A stretch of 64,000 nt of DNA from Trichostrongylus colubriformis (Eukaryota; Nematoda; Chromadorea; Rhabditida; Trichostrongylidae): positions 53,276,873 through 53,340,872 of the forward strand of contig OZ022257.1 in assembly GCA_963978905.1 (NCBI GenBank), in the 5' to 3' direction. Both the position numbers and the translations under genes were made by a program. Within the stretch, counting starts at the first letter, position 1, and every line of letters begins with the position of its first letter. The notes under the pieces were generated by a model, which was not told where the DNA came from, did not search any database, and saw nothing but the letters and a program-made list of their open reading frames with translations. Below, in pieces: positions 1-12,170 of this stretch.

Positions 1-2293
1 GGGCATGGTTATAGAGAGCTCTATCGAAAGAGTGGCCGTTCGAATATTTTTATGTGATCGTGGCTTTCGCGAACTTCAGACCCTGCCAAGTCATGCCTCA
101 TTGGAATGTAGGGAGTAGAAAAGGATCCTTTTAAATTATGTTGACATAGAATTCATTTATAAATGATGTTGGACGGACCCTTCATGATCATTCCCCCCAC
201 ATCCCGAAAACAGCTGTATGCCTGTCATAAGGCTCACGACTAATTTTAACCGTTGGCTTTAAAATTTCCCAAGTCTGTCGAGAAGCGAAAATGTTTGAGA
301 ACTGAGAGCGCTGCTCCGATCATTTCAGGATCGGAAATAGATGTTTAATGCGGCATCACTTCGAATGGATTGAGGTACATATAATAACTTTTGCCATCAC
401 ATGAGGTATTTTTAGAAGCAAGAGCTGAAAAATTTGTAAGAATTTTCTTTGTTAGCAAAAATTGATCCTATTGGGGTGGGAAAGGAGAGGTGCTCAATAA
501 AGTAGATTTTTGGACCTTTTGGACTTTGGGGATTTTTAGATCCACGAGTGGAAGAAGCTTTGCGGTAAACTAAAAAAATCCGTTATATGCATATCGATGG
601 CTCCGCCTTACAAAAGAAGTGAATCACGCAACAAAGAGCCCTTCCCTACCCCCTCCCCAATGCTCATAGCAAGCGAAACATTGCTTTGGTGAAAATTAAT
701 TGCTTGATTGACTACTTGAGCTTTTTGATCACTTATGATCCGTTTTTATTTTGGCAATTTCTTGCTTATTTTCCTCAGTTGTTTGAAAAATTCTCCACAA
801 AGTTCAGGTTGCGAACAACTTCGAGCTTTGGCGAGAAGACTGACTGGGAAATCCGCTTTCTGTTTTACTTTGTCTTGATCATATTAATCAGCTTTGTTAT
901 TTTCTTTAGGATTCTATTTGCTATTTTATTATTATAATTAACGATCGATTTTCTTATCGACCCGCACCTATGCATATTTTGCCCATTCGTTTGCCTATCA
1001 TTCGGCAGCTTCCTGTTAATAATTGCATTTGCAAGAAACAGTGGTCAACAAATAAACAAACTGAATTCCATGAATGTTGCGTTCTAACTCATTGCGACTA
1101 TACAAAAATTATGCACTTTTGAATGACATTTTCCTGCAGGTTCCCGGGCAATCACGTGAAACGGATAGTGAACCTTCTTTCTGACAACTTTTGCTGCTGT
1201 TTTTTTGACCTCAAAGTAAAATTGGAGTGTTGGTTTTTTTTCAAAATGTTAAATTCTGATTGATGAAAAATTGTAGAAAGTATATGTTGGCAATTTGCGT
1301 GATCATAAGTATAGATTGAGGGGTTATTACCACTTCGCCTCCTACAGAGGCTGAATAGGGACAGATGTTAGCGTGAGAAGCTAAGCCGCTCCGTTCTCTT
1401 CCTCCCTCGTCTTGAAGTTATTTGAGGAAGCTACCTAGTTGAGAACTGAGGACCAGTCGTCCTTTTGGTGGTGGAAACCAATAAAAATGATGCGGAACCT
1501 TCAACCAGAAACCACATCGTGCTTAATTTATGTTTTCGTGCAGCCTGCTATTGCAGGGACACATAGTTTACTGCAAAATTGCACGCTAGGGTAGGCCCGA
1601 AAAACAAGGTGGTGCGCCCGAGAAATCGATAGCAATGCGGAAGCGGAAGTGCTCCGAAACGGCTTCTCATTTCCTTGTTGTCGTGGCCTGTTTTTAGAAA
1701 CAATTGCAAGAATGAGGATGGCATAAACAACTGATGAATGCTGAAAATTCAAGCATCAGAACATTTCGAATAGTAGGAATGTGGAGAATACTATGACTAT
1801 TTACTTTTTGTTCGTATGACGTCTTCGTCCAGGTGTTTTCTGCTATCTACCCAGAATTAGAGAGAAGCCGCATATGAGCGGAATAACCTCATTGAAGCAC
1901 TTCAATCGAGAATATAAATGAGAAGGAGCTCCGATGCGTACTGACGTCAGTTCCTCAAGCTCAAGAGTGTATCGACGATTTAAGACCTTTTGATGAGGAG
2001 AGGAATCTTCTCGGAATAAAGTACGGAGGAAAAATTACTGAGTTGTGAAAACCAAAGTAAACAAGACAAATAACAAATAGAATAATCTTATTATAATTAA
2101 GGAATGAAGATGAAGAAGTACTACTAGTATTGTACCTCAAAGAGTTCTCATGGAAAAAAGTGTAATTCTTAAACTCTTCCAAACACGCCAGTTCTAGTGA
2201 TTTCTGACGGTAATAATCATAATATATGCATACTTCTCTACATTTTATTAATCCTCCACACGTATCGATTATTAAGTAAATATAAATGAATAC
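1..2293. other. no supportable gene; AT-rich unique-looking sequence
   Basis: I see no gene. The open frame at 686-937 encodes a Phe/Ile/Leu-rich peptide of the kind expected from AT-rich DNA by chance. It has no splice context and no family resemblance. A 12-base palindrome containing TGACGTCA lies near 1943 and matches a CREB/ATF site consensus, but no promoter can be tied to it. Confidence 0.6.
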
Positions 2294-2726
2294 TTAAAGG
2301 AATCGTCCACGGAAAATGAGTTTTTGTATTACCCATACGTCTATGTTGTATTTGCCTAATGTGGGCCTTACGCAAAATTTCACGCGAAATAATGCGAATC
2401 TGGCTGAGATACAGCACCACAAAGTGCGGTCCCAGTGGGCGGGGCCTAAGAGAAAAGCCTCGTTCCGTCGTCCGCCGTGGTCGGAGACGCATTGTAGGAG
2501 CAGAAAGTTTCGTAAACAGTCCCACTCTCCGTTCCCAACGGCGGCGGACCACGGGACGAGGTTTTTACTCTTAAGCCCCGCCCACTGGGACCGCACCTTG
2601 TGGTGCTCTATCTCAGCCAGATTCGCATTTTTTAGCGCGAAATTTTGCATGAGGCCCACATTAGGCAAATACAACATAAACGTATGGGTAACATAAAAAC
2701 GCATTTTCCGTGGACGATTCCTTTAA
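2294..2726. mobile_element. palindromic foldback element, family FB1, copy 1
   Basis: The element reads inward from both ends as TTAAAGGAATCGTCCACGG. Left and right arms of about 195 bp are inverted copies of one another around a GC-rich centre. The outer TTAA on both sides could be a TTAA target duplication, as in piggyBac-type elements, or part of the terminal repeat. Other copies end in TTGA/TCAA, so this is unresolved. There is no transposase, so it is a non-autonomous MITE/foldback. Open frames on both strands here are palindrome shadows. Related copies lie at 20706, 21419, 26167 and 28553. Confidence 0.85.
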
Positions 2727-3269
2727 GGAGCTATCGCAACAGTCGTTGGGACGAGGACTCTTCTAAAACTAAAAATTTGCACGAAGGCGAGGTTAACACG
2801 AAGGTTAGAAAAGCTCACCATGTGTTAACGGTGCTGTGGGATGATACTGTTTGTGCAGGCTTACCCATCAGGGCCTAACATATTTTAGAGCTTGGTGATC
2901 TCTCACTGAAATAAGAAGAACTCCAGAATAGTTACACATTCATGAAAAGGCTTTGGTCAGGAAATGATACGGCAACTAATCCTTGTTGCATTGCCTCGTT
3001 ATGATTTATTTACAATACAAACCACTAAGGCCTCACGTATTTTCGGGATTTCCGTCGGATATCCAGCCTACTAAACTGAAATGACGTGCAACATATGTAT
3101 ACGATCAAATCTACAAAGCGGTGGATCAGCCATTACGTCAGCTCGGCTAGCACAACCGGCATCTCCTTTAATTCCAGCGAAGCTAACATGTGCGTCACTC
3201 TAATGTAGGCTTCATACTCGCCGCGGCCTTTGTATTGCTTGGGGTGGAGTAATCGAGGTCAGAAACAAA

Positions 3270-3304
3270 TAAGTAAATAATAGATAAATAAATAAATAAA
3301 TAAA
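3270..3304. repeat. (AAAT)n simple repeat
   Basis: Short imperfect run of AAAT units, clearest at 3284-3304, in an A-rich strand. A similar short run occurs at about 14586-14604. Confidence 0.85.
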
Positions 3305-6300
3305 GTAAAACACTAAATGGACAAAATAAAAATAATGAGCAGAAAATAACTAAAAACTGAAATAAAATGATGAATGGAAAAAGCAATTCGGTAAATAGAC
3401 GAATAAATTGATCTCTGTTACTTTCTTCCAGGTACAGTAAGCCTTCGAAACTTTCAAAGGTCATTATGATTGGCTTTGAGAGGTTGAAGTATGAGGCAAA
3501 GACCATCGCGATTAAGCTAGTGGGGTTGGTAGAAAAGCATCTTTATTGGTTATTCCATGACAAATGTGCTGCATGAAGATTTGAGCCTATAATGAGATAG
3601 TTAAATGATTTTACCAGTGATTTACTATATTTTGCCTCCTGCACCTTGTGCTCCTCGCTCTTGTATCGGGTGAGAAGTGCACATTTTTTAAGCAGCTTGA
3701 CCTTATACAGACGCAGCTTATACTTCGAATGCAGTCCCTAAAATGCCCAGCAAGTAACAAAGTTATTGCGAGCAAATGATTACAAATCATTTGATGATGT
3801 CCTCCTCTTAAGAGCGGTCGTTTCCGCCCGCCACCCATCGACTTATGACCAATAGAAAACAGCTCTCCTTTGATAAAAACTTGGTTTTGGTGTGTTTGGC
3901 GATTTACAGCTTTCTCTGGACAGCCTCTGGACAGTCTCTGGAGGAAGCCTTAAGATAGTTAAGATGAAATATTGTAGCTCCCAGAAGCCGTAGCTAAATT
4001 TTGCGGATTATCAATCCCAATCAATAGCGGAAGAAAAATTATAATGGCTGAAGTGTGGAGGCAGTTCCTTATCGAAAAGTCGGTGACGAATGTAAGTAAA
4101 CAAAAAAAATCAAAACCTTTTAGTAGAGAGTTCAAATCGAATCAATGAAAAAGTTCAGATAAAATGAATTAATAGCTCTGTTGTTAGGCCTGGGGATTTA
4201 TGTAGAATGAGCGGTGGTTGCACAGCCGACGGGTCCGCTCATGATTCATTTTCCATCATTTTGTCTCTGGCACTCCATTGGAACAACTATTCCTGACTGA
4301 TTATCACAAACATGATGGAGATTTCGCACGGAACTTGAGCGGTGGTCCAAGAACCCGCGAAGGTGATCACAACCAAGCTCATTTGGGTTTTTAAAAACCT
4401 GGGAAGAGTACATAGCTCAAAACGAAAAAGTACAAAGCTTGGAGCAAAAAAATGCTAAGGTCAACTGTTAAGTTATATTTTCTGGCAACTTGGGAAAGAA
4501 ACACCTCGTTTCTTTGAGCGACGACTTTTTCCCGGGATTGAAGGTAGGATGCAACACGATCCAACTTCCCTGGGAAGAGGATTTCCTGAGACGTATTACC
4601 AAACTTTGGGGATGGTGATAGGAGTGGTGGCGATGTGGCTAAATTCTAGACGAAGCGTATCGGCTGGTAGCCCTTGTTCGGCGATATGTTTTCGCCCGGA
4701 TGAGACATCGTTTTCATCCTTTCAGGGTTCTCCCATTGGTGTAGGACCTGCTGAGGAAGACAGAGGCTGATTGCAATTCTGAAACGCAAACGACTGCGTA
4801 GATATTCACATGGCTTTACATTTTTGGAAGGAACTGCAGATTTCCTGGCTTGACTGCTCATCGTAAAACATAGATGAAAATTGTTGACAGAACAGCCCTT
4901 TTCAACCACATCCTCTTCAAATTTTTATTCTTCGTGATCATTTACAGGAGCCCAATGATAAATATTGTGGATAAATTGCGAAACACTTTTTGGGTGACGT
5001 TGACGTTTTCCGAGGAATGACGTTGATCATTATAACACGAAAACGTCGATCGGGGGTGGTTTGTTTGTCATACCTGGTCAAACACACGTAACAGTTCGAA
5101 TTATCATAACTTTTTCTGTTCAATCAAAGGGAAGCTGAACCAGAAAGTCAAAATTGACAGCATCCTCTTCAATGAAATGAGGGAAAGCTGGAAATTCGAA
5201 TGCCATTGGAGGAGTTTTGGATGTCTATCAAGTCACGCAGATGTTCCCACTTGTGGAAATATAAAATAATAGTGCTATTCTTGTTTTTTTTTGGATTTTT
5301 TTCGATCGAGAGCAGCGTAAGCGTTGCTCGAACTCCTTTGTGGAGGGTAGTCATATGGCAGAGTGGTGAAAAAAGGAGTGCGGTGACACCGCATTTTTAA
5401 ATTGGAAAAAAAGGAAGGATGCTGTAAAAAGAACTAGGTACCTTTGTAAGCTTCTCCCGAGGGCCTCAAAGACACTGAAGATATATCGCTGATTATCGCG
5501 TGGAGAAGAGCATCTATTAATCTTTGAAAGCCAGTAATGGTCATAGTTCCCCTCCCCATTCCTATCCTCGTTGCCAATTTTGTCTGCACTTCCTGCTGTC
5601 GTACTGTGAGCGTGCTATCCGCTTAGGTCGCTGCAGCAGCCATGATGTGGAATGACGCTGAATTGAATAAAAACTATATGCTATTCCCCCTCGCTAATCC
5701 GCTTATTCGCGACATAAGTATTGGGAATGCCAAAAAGCTGTGGGATGTTCAAAAATCTCTTCGAAATTTCGACACAATATCTCTGCAACTGGGGACCACT
5801 TCGCCTTGAAAAGACGTGCTGCCGTAGTTGTCACTCTAAGGATTTATTCCCGACCAATATTTTCTCTCATCATCGGTACGGTTTCACAATGGAAACCAGT
5901 AAAATCCCACTTGCTCAACAAGCTACATACTACTCTTGCTCAGAACTACCCGGTAAATCGTTGAAACTGCACCTGTGTGGAGACATAAAGTACCGGAAGT
6001 TCTTTGCCCCCTTTCAAAACACTTTAGCTCCGTTAAAGTAAAGCTTTTTGTGGGCGCAGCGGATAGTAATCCATGCCGTCGGTTCCCATATCGTGCACAG
6101 TCCCTTCATCTATTTCGCATTTTAATGACAACTCAAAGTACATATCGCAGCACATCAAGCTCATCGTTGCGATGTAGACGGGAACATAGAACTGCACATT
6201 TGCTACGTGATTGTATGGAACGCTGTATATGCAAATATGGAGGGCAGGAAACAAAGAGAGCGGACAGCAAAAGTCAATAAAATTCAGATCTTCGAGATAG

Positions 6301-6936
6301 AAGAGTTGTTTTTTCAAGGCATTGACTAGAGTGAAGCAGACAACGTTCCCGAACTACGGTTCGTGACCGCTCATAGTCACTACTGCCGGCGGAATGGATC
6401 AGCGGCGGGGATGTCCTTGAAACCTCTTTTCGGTTACCAATGCAGATACAACACTCCCTCCCTTGAGGCTTACGAAAAAGTCAGAAAAGGCTCGATATCA
6501 CGAATATGTGAATAGAGGCTAATTACCCATGAGTTCTGATATAGGTAGACAAACGAGGTGAAACGAGCATAAATCAATAATGAAAATTCTGTCTACCTTC
6601 AGGCTATATTTTACTTGAAAAATGTGTGCCCTGTATGTTAAGACCGCCGTACTCTTATTGCAACACCACCTGCATCCAACTGAATTCGCTTTTTACCCTC
6701 CCGAAAAACTGAAGCCACGAATACATATTTCCATACTTCAGGTGGGTAATGGGGTACGTTCGAGGAGTTGCTGAAGCGTTTCATGGAAGGAATCGGAGCA
6801 GGTTGCTCAAGCTCGGCAAATCCAGCAACATTCCGAATAGAATAATGAAGCGATTGGCGTTGATCAGCCTCCTTTAGCATAAGCCATGCACTTTGCGCCG
6901 CACATATTCGTAATTGCACGCATGATACACTAGGAG

Positions 6937-6965
6937 TCGAGGATTCCTCGACAGGGGGGGGGGGG
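6937..6965. repeat. 8-bp hairpin abutting a 12-G homopolymer
   Basis: GTCGAGGA and TCCTCGAC form an 8-bp stem with a 1-nt loop. An ACA spacer follows, then an unbroken run of 12 G at 6954-6965. G runs of this length recur at 29978 and 47637, and 10-12 C runs occur near 32313 and 61522. Homopolymer length may be unreliable in the assembly. Confidence 0.7.
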
Positions 6966-7998
6966 AGTCGCATTTGACCGGACAGGGGGATGTCGTGCTT
7001 GCAGAGGTCTGCGATAAGCACTAGGATCTGGAAGCAGATGAGAAGCGGATTGCATTTCAACGCGAACCCGTGTAAGGAAATTCAAAAAAGTATCTCTTTT
7101 GCTTCAAGTAAGAATATAGAGCACTAAACACATCGCAACATTCCGACAGCACTTACTGGTATTGTAGACGTCAAAAAAGGTGGAGGGGCAGTATTTGGTC
7201 GCTATGGAGAAGGGATTTACTGAAGCGGCTGTTTTCTTCGACGTCTAGGAGTGCCTTGATTGCACTTGAAAGCGATTTACCTGGCAATGTGAAATGTACC
7301 GGTCCAAAAAGGCCGGCCAAAATGTAAGCGCCAAGGTCGTTGTTTACTACGCGAGCTGAAAAAACACATCCCTGATCACAGAGGGATTAAATGGCCCAGA
7401 TGGGCATCGATCCAAAATATGTACCAGAACTGTACTAGTGACAGCGACGCCACTTTTTACTACATCATTTTCACCTGCCTATGCTTTCACCATCTCTCAA
7501 CAAGACATATCTCATGAGGCTTGAGTGGTACCAAAAAAAAAAGAAAAATGAGGAAAAAATTAAGAAAAACAAAAGCATTCCGTCGGAATTCAAAGCACCC
7601 GAGATGAATTCATGAAAGGATGAACAACCCATGTAGTTTCTCGAAAAATGGCTATTCACGTGCCAATATCCATAAAATATTATATGTGTGCATTCACCCT
7701 TCATGGTTCAATTGTAGCCTAGCAAACATTGAAATATTACAGCAAAAAAGGACACACCTGTCAGAAAATCGTGTTCGTTTCATGCGCTTTTCTGTGCAAT
7801 TCTCTTCGGCCCGTCAATCATCTGTCAGGGCAACCGGAATGATCAATCTCCCAGACGCACAAAAAGTAGTTCCGCGTTCTCCTTTAATAGCGCTGTCAAA
7901 ATGATCTCGGTGATGCACGTGGCAGGTGGTCTAATGGCTATAAGCACGGCCCTCATGAAAAAAGAGGACACATAGGCGAGCAGGTACGGTATGATATA

Positions 7999-8740
7999 CA
8001 GGGGGTGCCAAAAAAAGTAATTTTGTCTCGTCCACTTTCACCCCACTTTAGTCGAACTACAGCAAATTCCGTCGAGGTATTCTTATCCCCAGATTCAAGA
8101 GCAGACCTCACTCTATTAATATACTCCGTGGCAGCCTTCTGCACGAGCAGGAACGGGAGCGAGGAAAGGGTGAACAAGATGTGTCACCTCAACTGGGCGA
8201 AATCCGAAATTTCGTCGCCCTCGTTCACAACCTTGCTGAGGTCCGTTCACTCTGGGTACCCAAGGGGATTCATACTGGGTGGTGTTCTTTAGGATCCCGT
8301 TTTTTCCGGGTTCCCAGCGCCCTTCGCTTCCAAGAGACAAAACGTGCACTTACCACTGAAACCCCTCCGGAGGCGGATTTGGGCATGAAAATGATACTTC
8401 GGACCATAGCAGCCTTGTCCAAGCAGCAGGGGCTCTGTGACTTCCATGAACCAAAGGGCCAATCCTTAGGAAGCTTCCCACAAAAGACCTACCATGGAAC
8501 CCGGCTCCACTGTTTTAAGGGGACCTTGATACCGTGGGTGCTCCGAAGCCCGACTGCGCCGCTAAAAGGTTCTATATTTTTATGAAAATGAAAGTAGTGA
8601 GTCTCAGCTTGTTTCTGCTTTTAGAGGAACATCTCGGGAATATTTTGCCCCAATACTTTCATTTCTTTCGTTTCCCTATGTTTTGTATAATTGGGAGATG
8701 TGAGCCATGGGCAAAATTACTTTTTTTTTGGCACCCCTTG
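7999..8740. mobile_element. TA-flanked terminal-inverted-repeat element, family TA1, copy 1 (742 bp)
   Basis: The left end CAGGGGGTGCCAAAAAAAGT and the right end (inverted) CAAGGGGTGCCAAAAAAAAA are both flanked by TA. That is the target duplication of the IS630-Tc1-mariner superfamily. Two diverged copies of almost the same length lie at 55854-56606 and 57420-58153, alignable along their whole length, so this is an element family rather than a chance pair of repeats. No intact transposase is seen. The reading frames (for example 8181-8585 plus) are not shared intact between copies, so the interior is either non-coding or a decayed deletion derivative. Confidence 0.85.
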
Positions 8741-8925
8741 TAGTGAGATAGTACAGTAGGATCATGACAGGCGCTTATTGTATCACTTACTCCTGTTGCT
8801 CCCCACCTAGAGTCAGGGGTAGCAATTATGGAACAAGCATACTCTTGGAAGTAAGCCATGAGCCAATAAATTAGTGCATAATTTTTATTTTGGGGGTGCG
8901 TATACAAGCTTACTGATACCTGCAC
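8741..8925. other. short spacer between TA1 copy and RTE coding region
   Basis: AT-rich spacer with no feature. The true 5' end of the RTE element probably lies in or just before this stretch, but I cannot place it: there is no visible target duplication and no second full-length copy to align. Confidence 0.5.
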
Positions 8926-11034
8926 GTGGTACCCCTGCTTTTACTGAACTCAGTAAGCGTTCGTAGTATACGCTGGAATCACACGAGCTATATAAGTTGC
9001 ACACTTATCATGGCAAAAGTTTTCCATATATTGCAAGAAGGTGCTGGTGTCCAGCCCAAAGCCATAGCCCATGGTGACCTGTCAGGTTTTATACCTGCGA
9101 CAAGTGTGGGGTCTTTGGCTACAAATATCCAGTTCGTCACGCTGAACTGCCGCTCATTGTCAAGCGAACTGCAACGGGCCGCACTGTCCAGACTACTAAG
9201 ATATCTCCATGCGCCGTTTGCTGCACTTCAAGAAACACGCATCAGAGATCAGCCCGTCCTCAACATCGAGAATTATACCATCTATTCGGGCGATGCTGAC
9301 GAAAGAGGTGTGGGAGGATGTGCAGTAGCTGTGAGGAACGACTATAAGAACCTGATAAAGGATTTTGGCTCAACGTCGTCCAGAAGTGCGTTCGTGCGAT
9401 TGCGGGATCACAGAGGGGTCAACCTTTGGATCGTGAGCGCTCATGCGCCTGCCGAAGCTGCAGAGGATTATAAGAAGGACGCATTCTATGATGAGCTCAA
9501 CATGTTGATGTCTAAGATACCTAGTCAGCACGCTGTTGTTGTCGGAATCGATGCAAACGCGAGGATGGGTCTCGATCAAGAGTCTGATGCCCTCGGAAAG
9601 TGGTATTATCCAGCGGAACATACATCGGACAACGGGCATCGACTGATCGACTTCTGCGAGCAGAGGAACCTCATCATCGCGTCGACATTCAAGAGAAACC
9701 GACGTCGTAATCAGCTCACGTGGCAAGGATACACAACCTTGACGCCAGAAGAACAGCGCAGACGGAAAATGAATGTTTTGAAACTGCAGCTTGATTACGT
9801 CCTGACGAGGAATATACATTTGTCGGATATACGGAGGTCTCGAGCTGTGTGGGATGTAGCATTTGATTCCGACCACCGCCCAGTTCTTCTAAGCTTCAAA
9901 GCTTCTCTTCAGAAGAGGAAGCGTGGAGTTCCACTTCAGCCGAGGATGGACATAACTGGCCTAAAAGATGAAAACTGCAGGAAGAAGTTTCGCCAGCGTG
10001 TCTCCGTCCATATTGGTGTACGGACTAGGAGGAAGCTTGATGATGCGGACTCTTTCATTAGATGCATTCAAGATGCTGCCAAGGAAACACTGCCGGTTCT
10101 ACAGCCGAGAAAGAAGTATGTGTACGCATCCGCGGAGACAAGGTCTACGTACAACTCCGTATGTGTTGCTCGTTCTGCTGGAGATCTGAAGCAGGAAATG
10201 CGTCTAAGAAGAAAACTGCGCCGTCAGCTGCAACGCGATCGTGAGAGCGAATGGATGTCGAGGGCGGAGGAATTCGAGAAGGCGTGGGAGGACAGGAACC
10301 CGAGGAAGGCCTACACACTACTCCGGCAGTATAGTGGCAAGATGAAGAGATGTTCCCCTGTCCTCAGCACTGCCGATGGAGTCGCTTTCGGTGAGGCAAC
10401 ACTTCCAATTTGGAGAGACCATTTCAATTCGTTGCTGAACCGACAGGCGCCATCGCTTCCTGAACTTCATCACGTCCAGAGACCAGTATATGCGGTCAGT
10501 GTTGACCCACCCGATGAACCGGATGTTCTTGCTTATGTCCGGAAAACGAAAAATGGAAAATGCGGCGGAGACGATGGAATTACTGCGGAAATGCTGAAAT
10601 CACTTTCTCCATGTGGATTTCGTGAAATGACGAAAATTATCCGTTCTATATGGATTGAAGAAAGGATACCTGACTCGTGGAGGCACGCGATCATTATACC
10701 ACTCCACAAGAAGCTGTCCGTCACGAATCCTAAGAACTATCGAGGAATCTCGTTGCTGCGCGTTACGTACAAGGTCTTAGAGCGGATCATCTTAAACAGG
10801 CTCATCAAACATCGAGAAGAAACCACCCGTGATGAGCAAGCCGGCTTCCGTCCTGGCCGATCCACAGTCGACCAGGTATTTATTGTTAGGAGAGTGATTG
10901 AAGTGTGGCAGCGGTACTCGAAGTCAATGCAGCTAGCCTTCTTAGATTTCGAGGCTGCTTTCGACTCTCCACACCGAGGCCGTCTACTCAACGCACAAGA
11001 GCCGACGGAGTTCCTGGAAAATTCGTTCGTCTAA
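8926..11034 (+). pseudogene. RTE ORF, part 1: AP endonuclease and N-terminal reverse transcriptase
   Basis: This frame has 702 codons. An endonuclease/exonuclease/phosphatase fold occupies roughly residues 70-325. Visible motifs are LNCRS with the metal-binding Asn at residue 74, LQETR with the catalytic Glu at residue 103, GIDANA (the usual GDFN-type motif), LDYVLTRN and the SDHRP catalytic His motif. The reverse transcriptase follows, with NYRGISLL, EQAGFRPGRSTVDQ and motif A FLDFEAAFD (catalytic Asp about residue 674). The frame then shifts after RLLNA near 10995 and runs 13 more residues to a stop at 11032-11034. The Met at 9010 (residue 29, MAKVF) is an alternative start; the first 60 residues match no domain I recognise. 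The product would nick target DNA and start target-primed reverse transcription. It is marked as a pseudogene because the RT is cut in two. Confidence 0.9.
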
Positions 11035-12128
11035 TTGACGACATGAATCGACAGACAACGGCAGCAGTTCGCACACCTTCCGGATGCACGGCACCGTTCG
11101 AGGTTAAAACTGGAGTGAGACAAGGGGCAGTAGCAGGACCGTTTCTTTTCAACTTCGCCGTTGACGATATCATGCGAAGAGTGACGGAACGATATGCTGC
11201 AGACGTTGTCCTCTCGCCATCAGGACGTTCCTTGCTCGATCTCGAGTACGCCGACGATGTCGTTATATTTGCGGAGAGCAATGCGAAGTTGCAGCGTGTC
11301 GTCAACCTTGTGTCAAGACTAGCTGCAGCCTATGGATTACGCCTTCGCCCTGACAAATGCAAACAAATGTGGATTTCAGTGAAACCTACAGCGGGAGTCA
11401 AGGTGGATGGACAACCAATAGAACTTGTGGAGGAGTTCTGTTATCTGGGCTGTATGCTGAAGAACAACGGCAGCTGTGAAACGGATATCCAGCAGCGCTG
11501 CGCTAAAGCCGTATCGGCGTTCAACTCCTTAAACAGGTGTCTGTGGTCGACTCCTATTGCCAACGAAGTCAAGCTGCGTGTGTACCTGTCCGCCATTCGA
11601 CCCATCATGATGTACGAATCGGAGACATGGGCAGCGCCGTCCACGGTAATGGAGAAACTCGACTGCACGGAGAGAAAACTTCTGAGACGGATACTAGGCT
11701 ACTTCTGGCCAAGGGTATGCCACAACGAAGAACTTTATGTGCAAGTGGATTTGGTATATCGCAGGATGAGTCGTGGGAAACAGCAGCATCTTCCCCCTCC
11801 ATCTGAAGTAGCTATGCAGAATCGTCTACGCTTCCTGGGTCACCTTTTGAGGAGACAGCCGGATCGCCTTGTTCAACTTTCGCTGAAGATGCTTCCGGAT
11901 CCTAGCTGGAGAAGGCCGCCCGGCCGCAAGCGGAGATTCTGGACAGATGCGGTGAAGGAATACCTGAGGATGCTCGGCGTTGATCGGCAGTTTAAGCGAG
12001 ACATTTCGTTTCGCAGATTATGGAACAGCGACGAATGGATGGACTCTATACGACCTATCGCTGAAGATCGTGATCGATGGGCTCAGCTCTGCTCATGGAC
12101 AACACACCTCGGCGAAGATGCGGCGTGA
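10998..12128 (+). pseudogene. RTE ORF, part 2: reverse transcriptase palm/thumb and C-terminal tail
   Basis: In-frame continuation of the reverse transcriptase after the frameshift, starting at RADGVPGKFV. It carries motif B (GVRQGAVAGP), motif C YADD at 11247-11258 with both catalytic Asp residues, motif D (LRLRPDKCKQMW) and a thumb-side FCYLGCMLKNN segment. The C-terminal region has FLGHLLRR and GRKRRFWTDAVKE, typical of RTE proteins. The open frame itself extends back to 10905, but 10905-10997 is an out-of-frame overlap with part 1 and is not real protein. The stop codon is at 12126-12128. No other stop or shift is visible. Confidence 0.9.
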
Positions 12129-12170
12129 CTGCGTCAGGCAACTTGCCAGCCGATTAAGTCAAGTAAGTCA

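Larger units (their letters stand above)
2727..7998. other. no supportable gene; intergenic-like
   Basis: There is no recognisable gene or element in 5.3 kb. The largest frame, 6638-7060 on the minus strand (140 residues), starts with a signal-peptide-like stretch, but it runs through a poly-Pro segment encoded by a 12-G homopolymer, has no acceptor site at its start and matches no family I know. An AAAT simple repeat and a hairpin plus G-run are listed separately. The rest shows nothing. Confidence 0.55.
8926..12170 (+). mobile_element. RTE-clade non-LTR retrotransposon, near full length, frameshifted
   Basis: A single long coding region in two overlapping frames encodes an apurinic-endonuclease-like domain followed by a reverse transcriptase and a conserved C-terminal tail, the RTE/BovB layout. 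The 3' UTR is only about 40 nt and ends in a short repetitive AAGTC-type tail (TTAAGTCAAGTAAGTCA, about 12154-12170), as RTE elements typically do instead of a poly(A) tail. The 5' boundary is undetermined. By memory the protein is very close to a repetitive hookworm reverse transcriptase family. The copy is disabled by one frameshift near 10996, but both endonuclease and RT catalytic motifs remain, which suggests a recent insertion. Confidence 0.9.

Noticed and set aside
2238..2878. Four long overlapping frames on both strands
   Set aside because: Created by the FB1 palindrome: the plus and minus peptides are copies of each other.
6638..7060. 140-codon minus frame with signal-peptide-like start
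   Set aside because: Runs through a 12-G homopolymer read as poly-Pro, no acceptor site at the start, no family resemblance.
9370..9876. 168-codon minus-strand frame inside the RTE
   Set aside because: Antisense shadow of the endonuclease coding sequence; no independent motifs.
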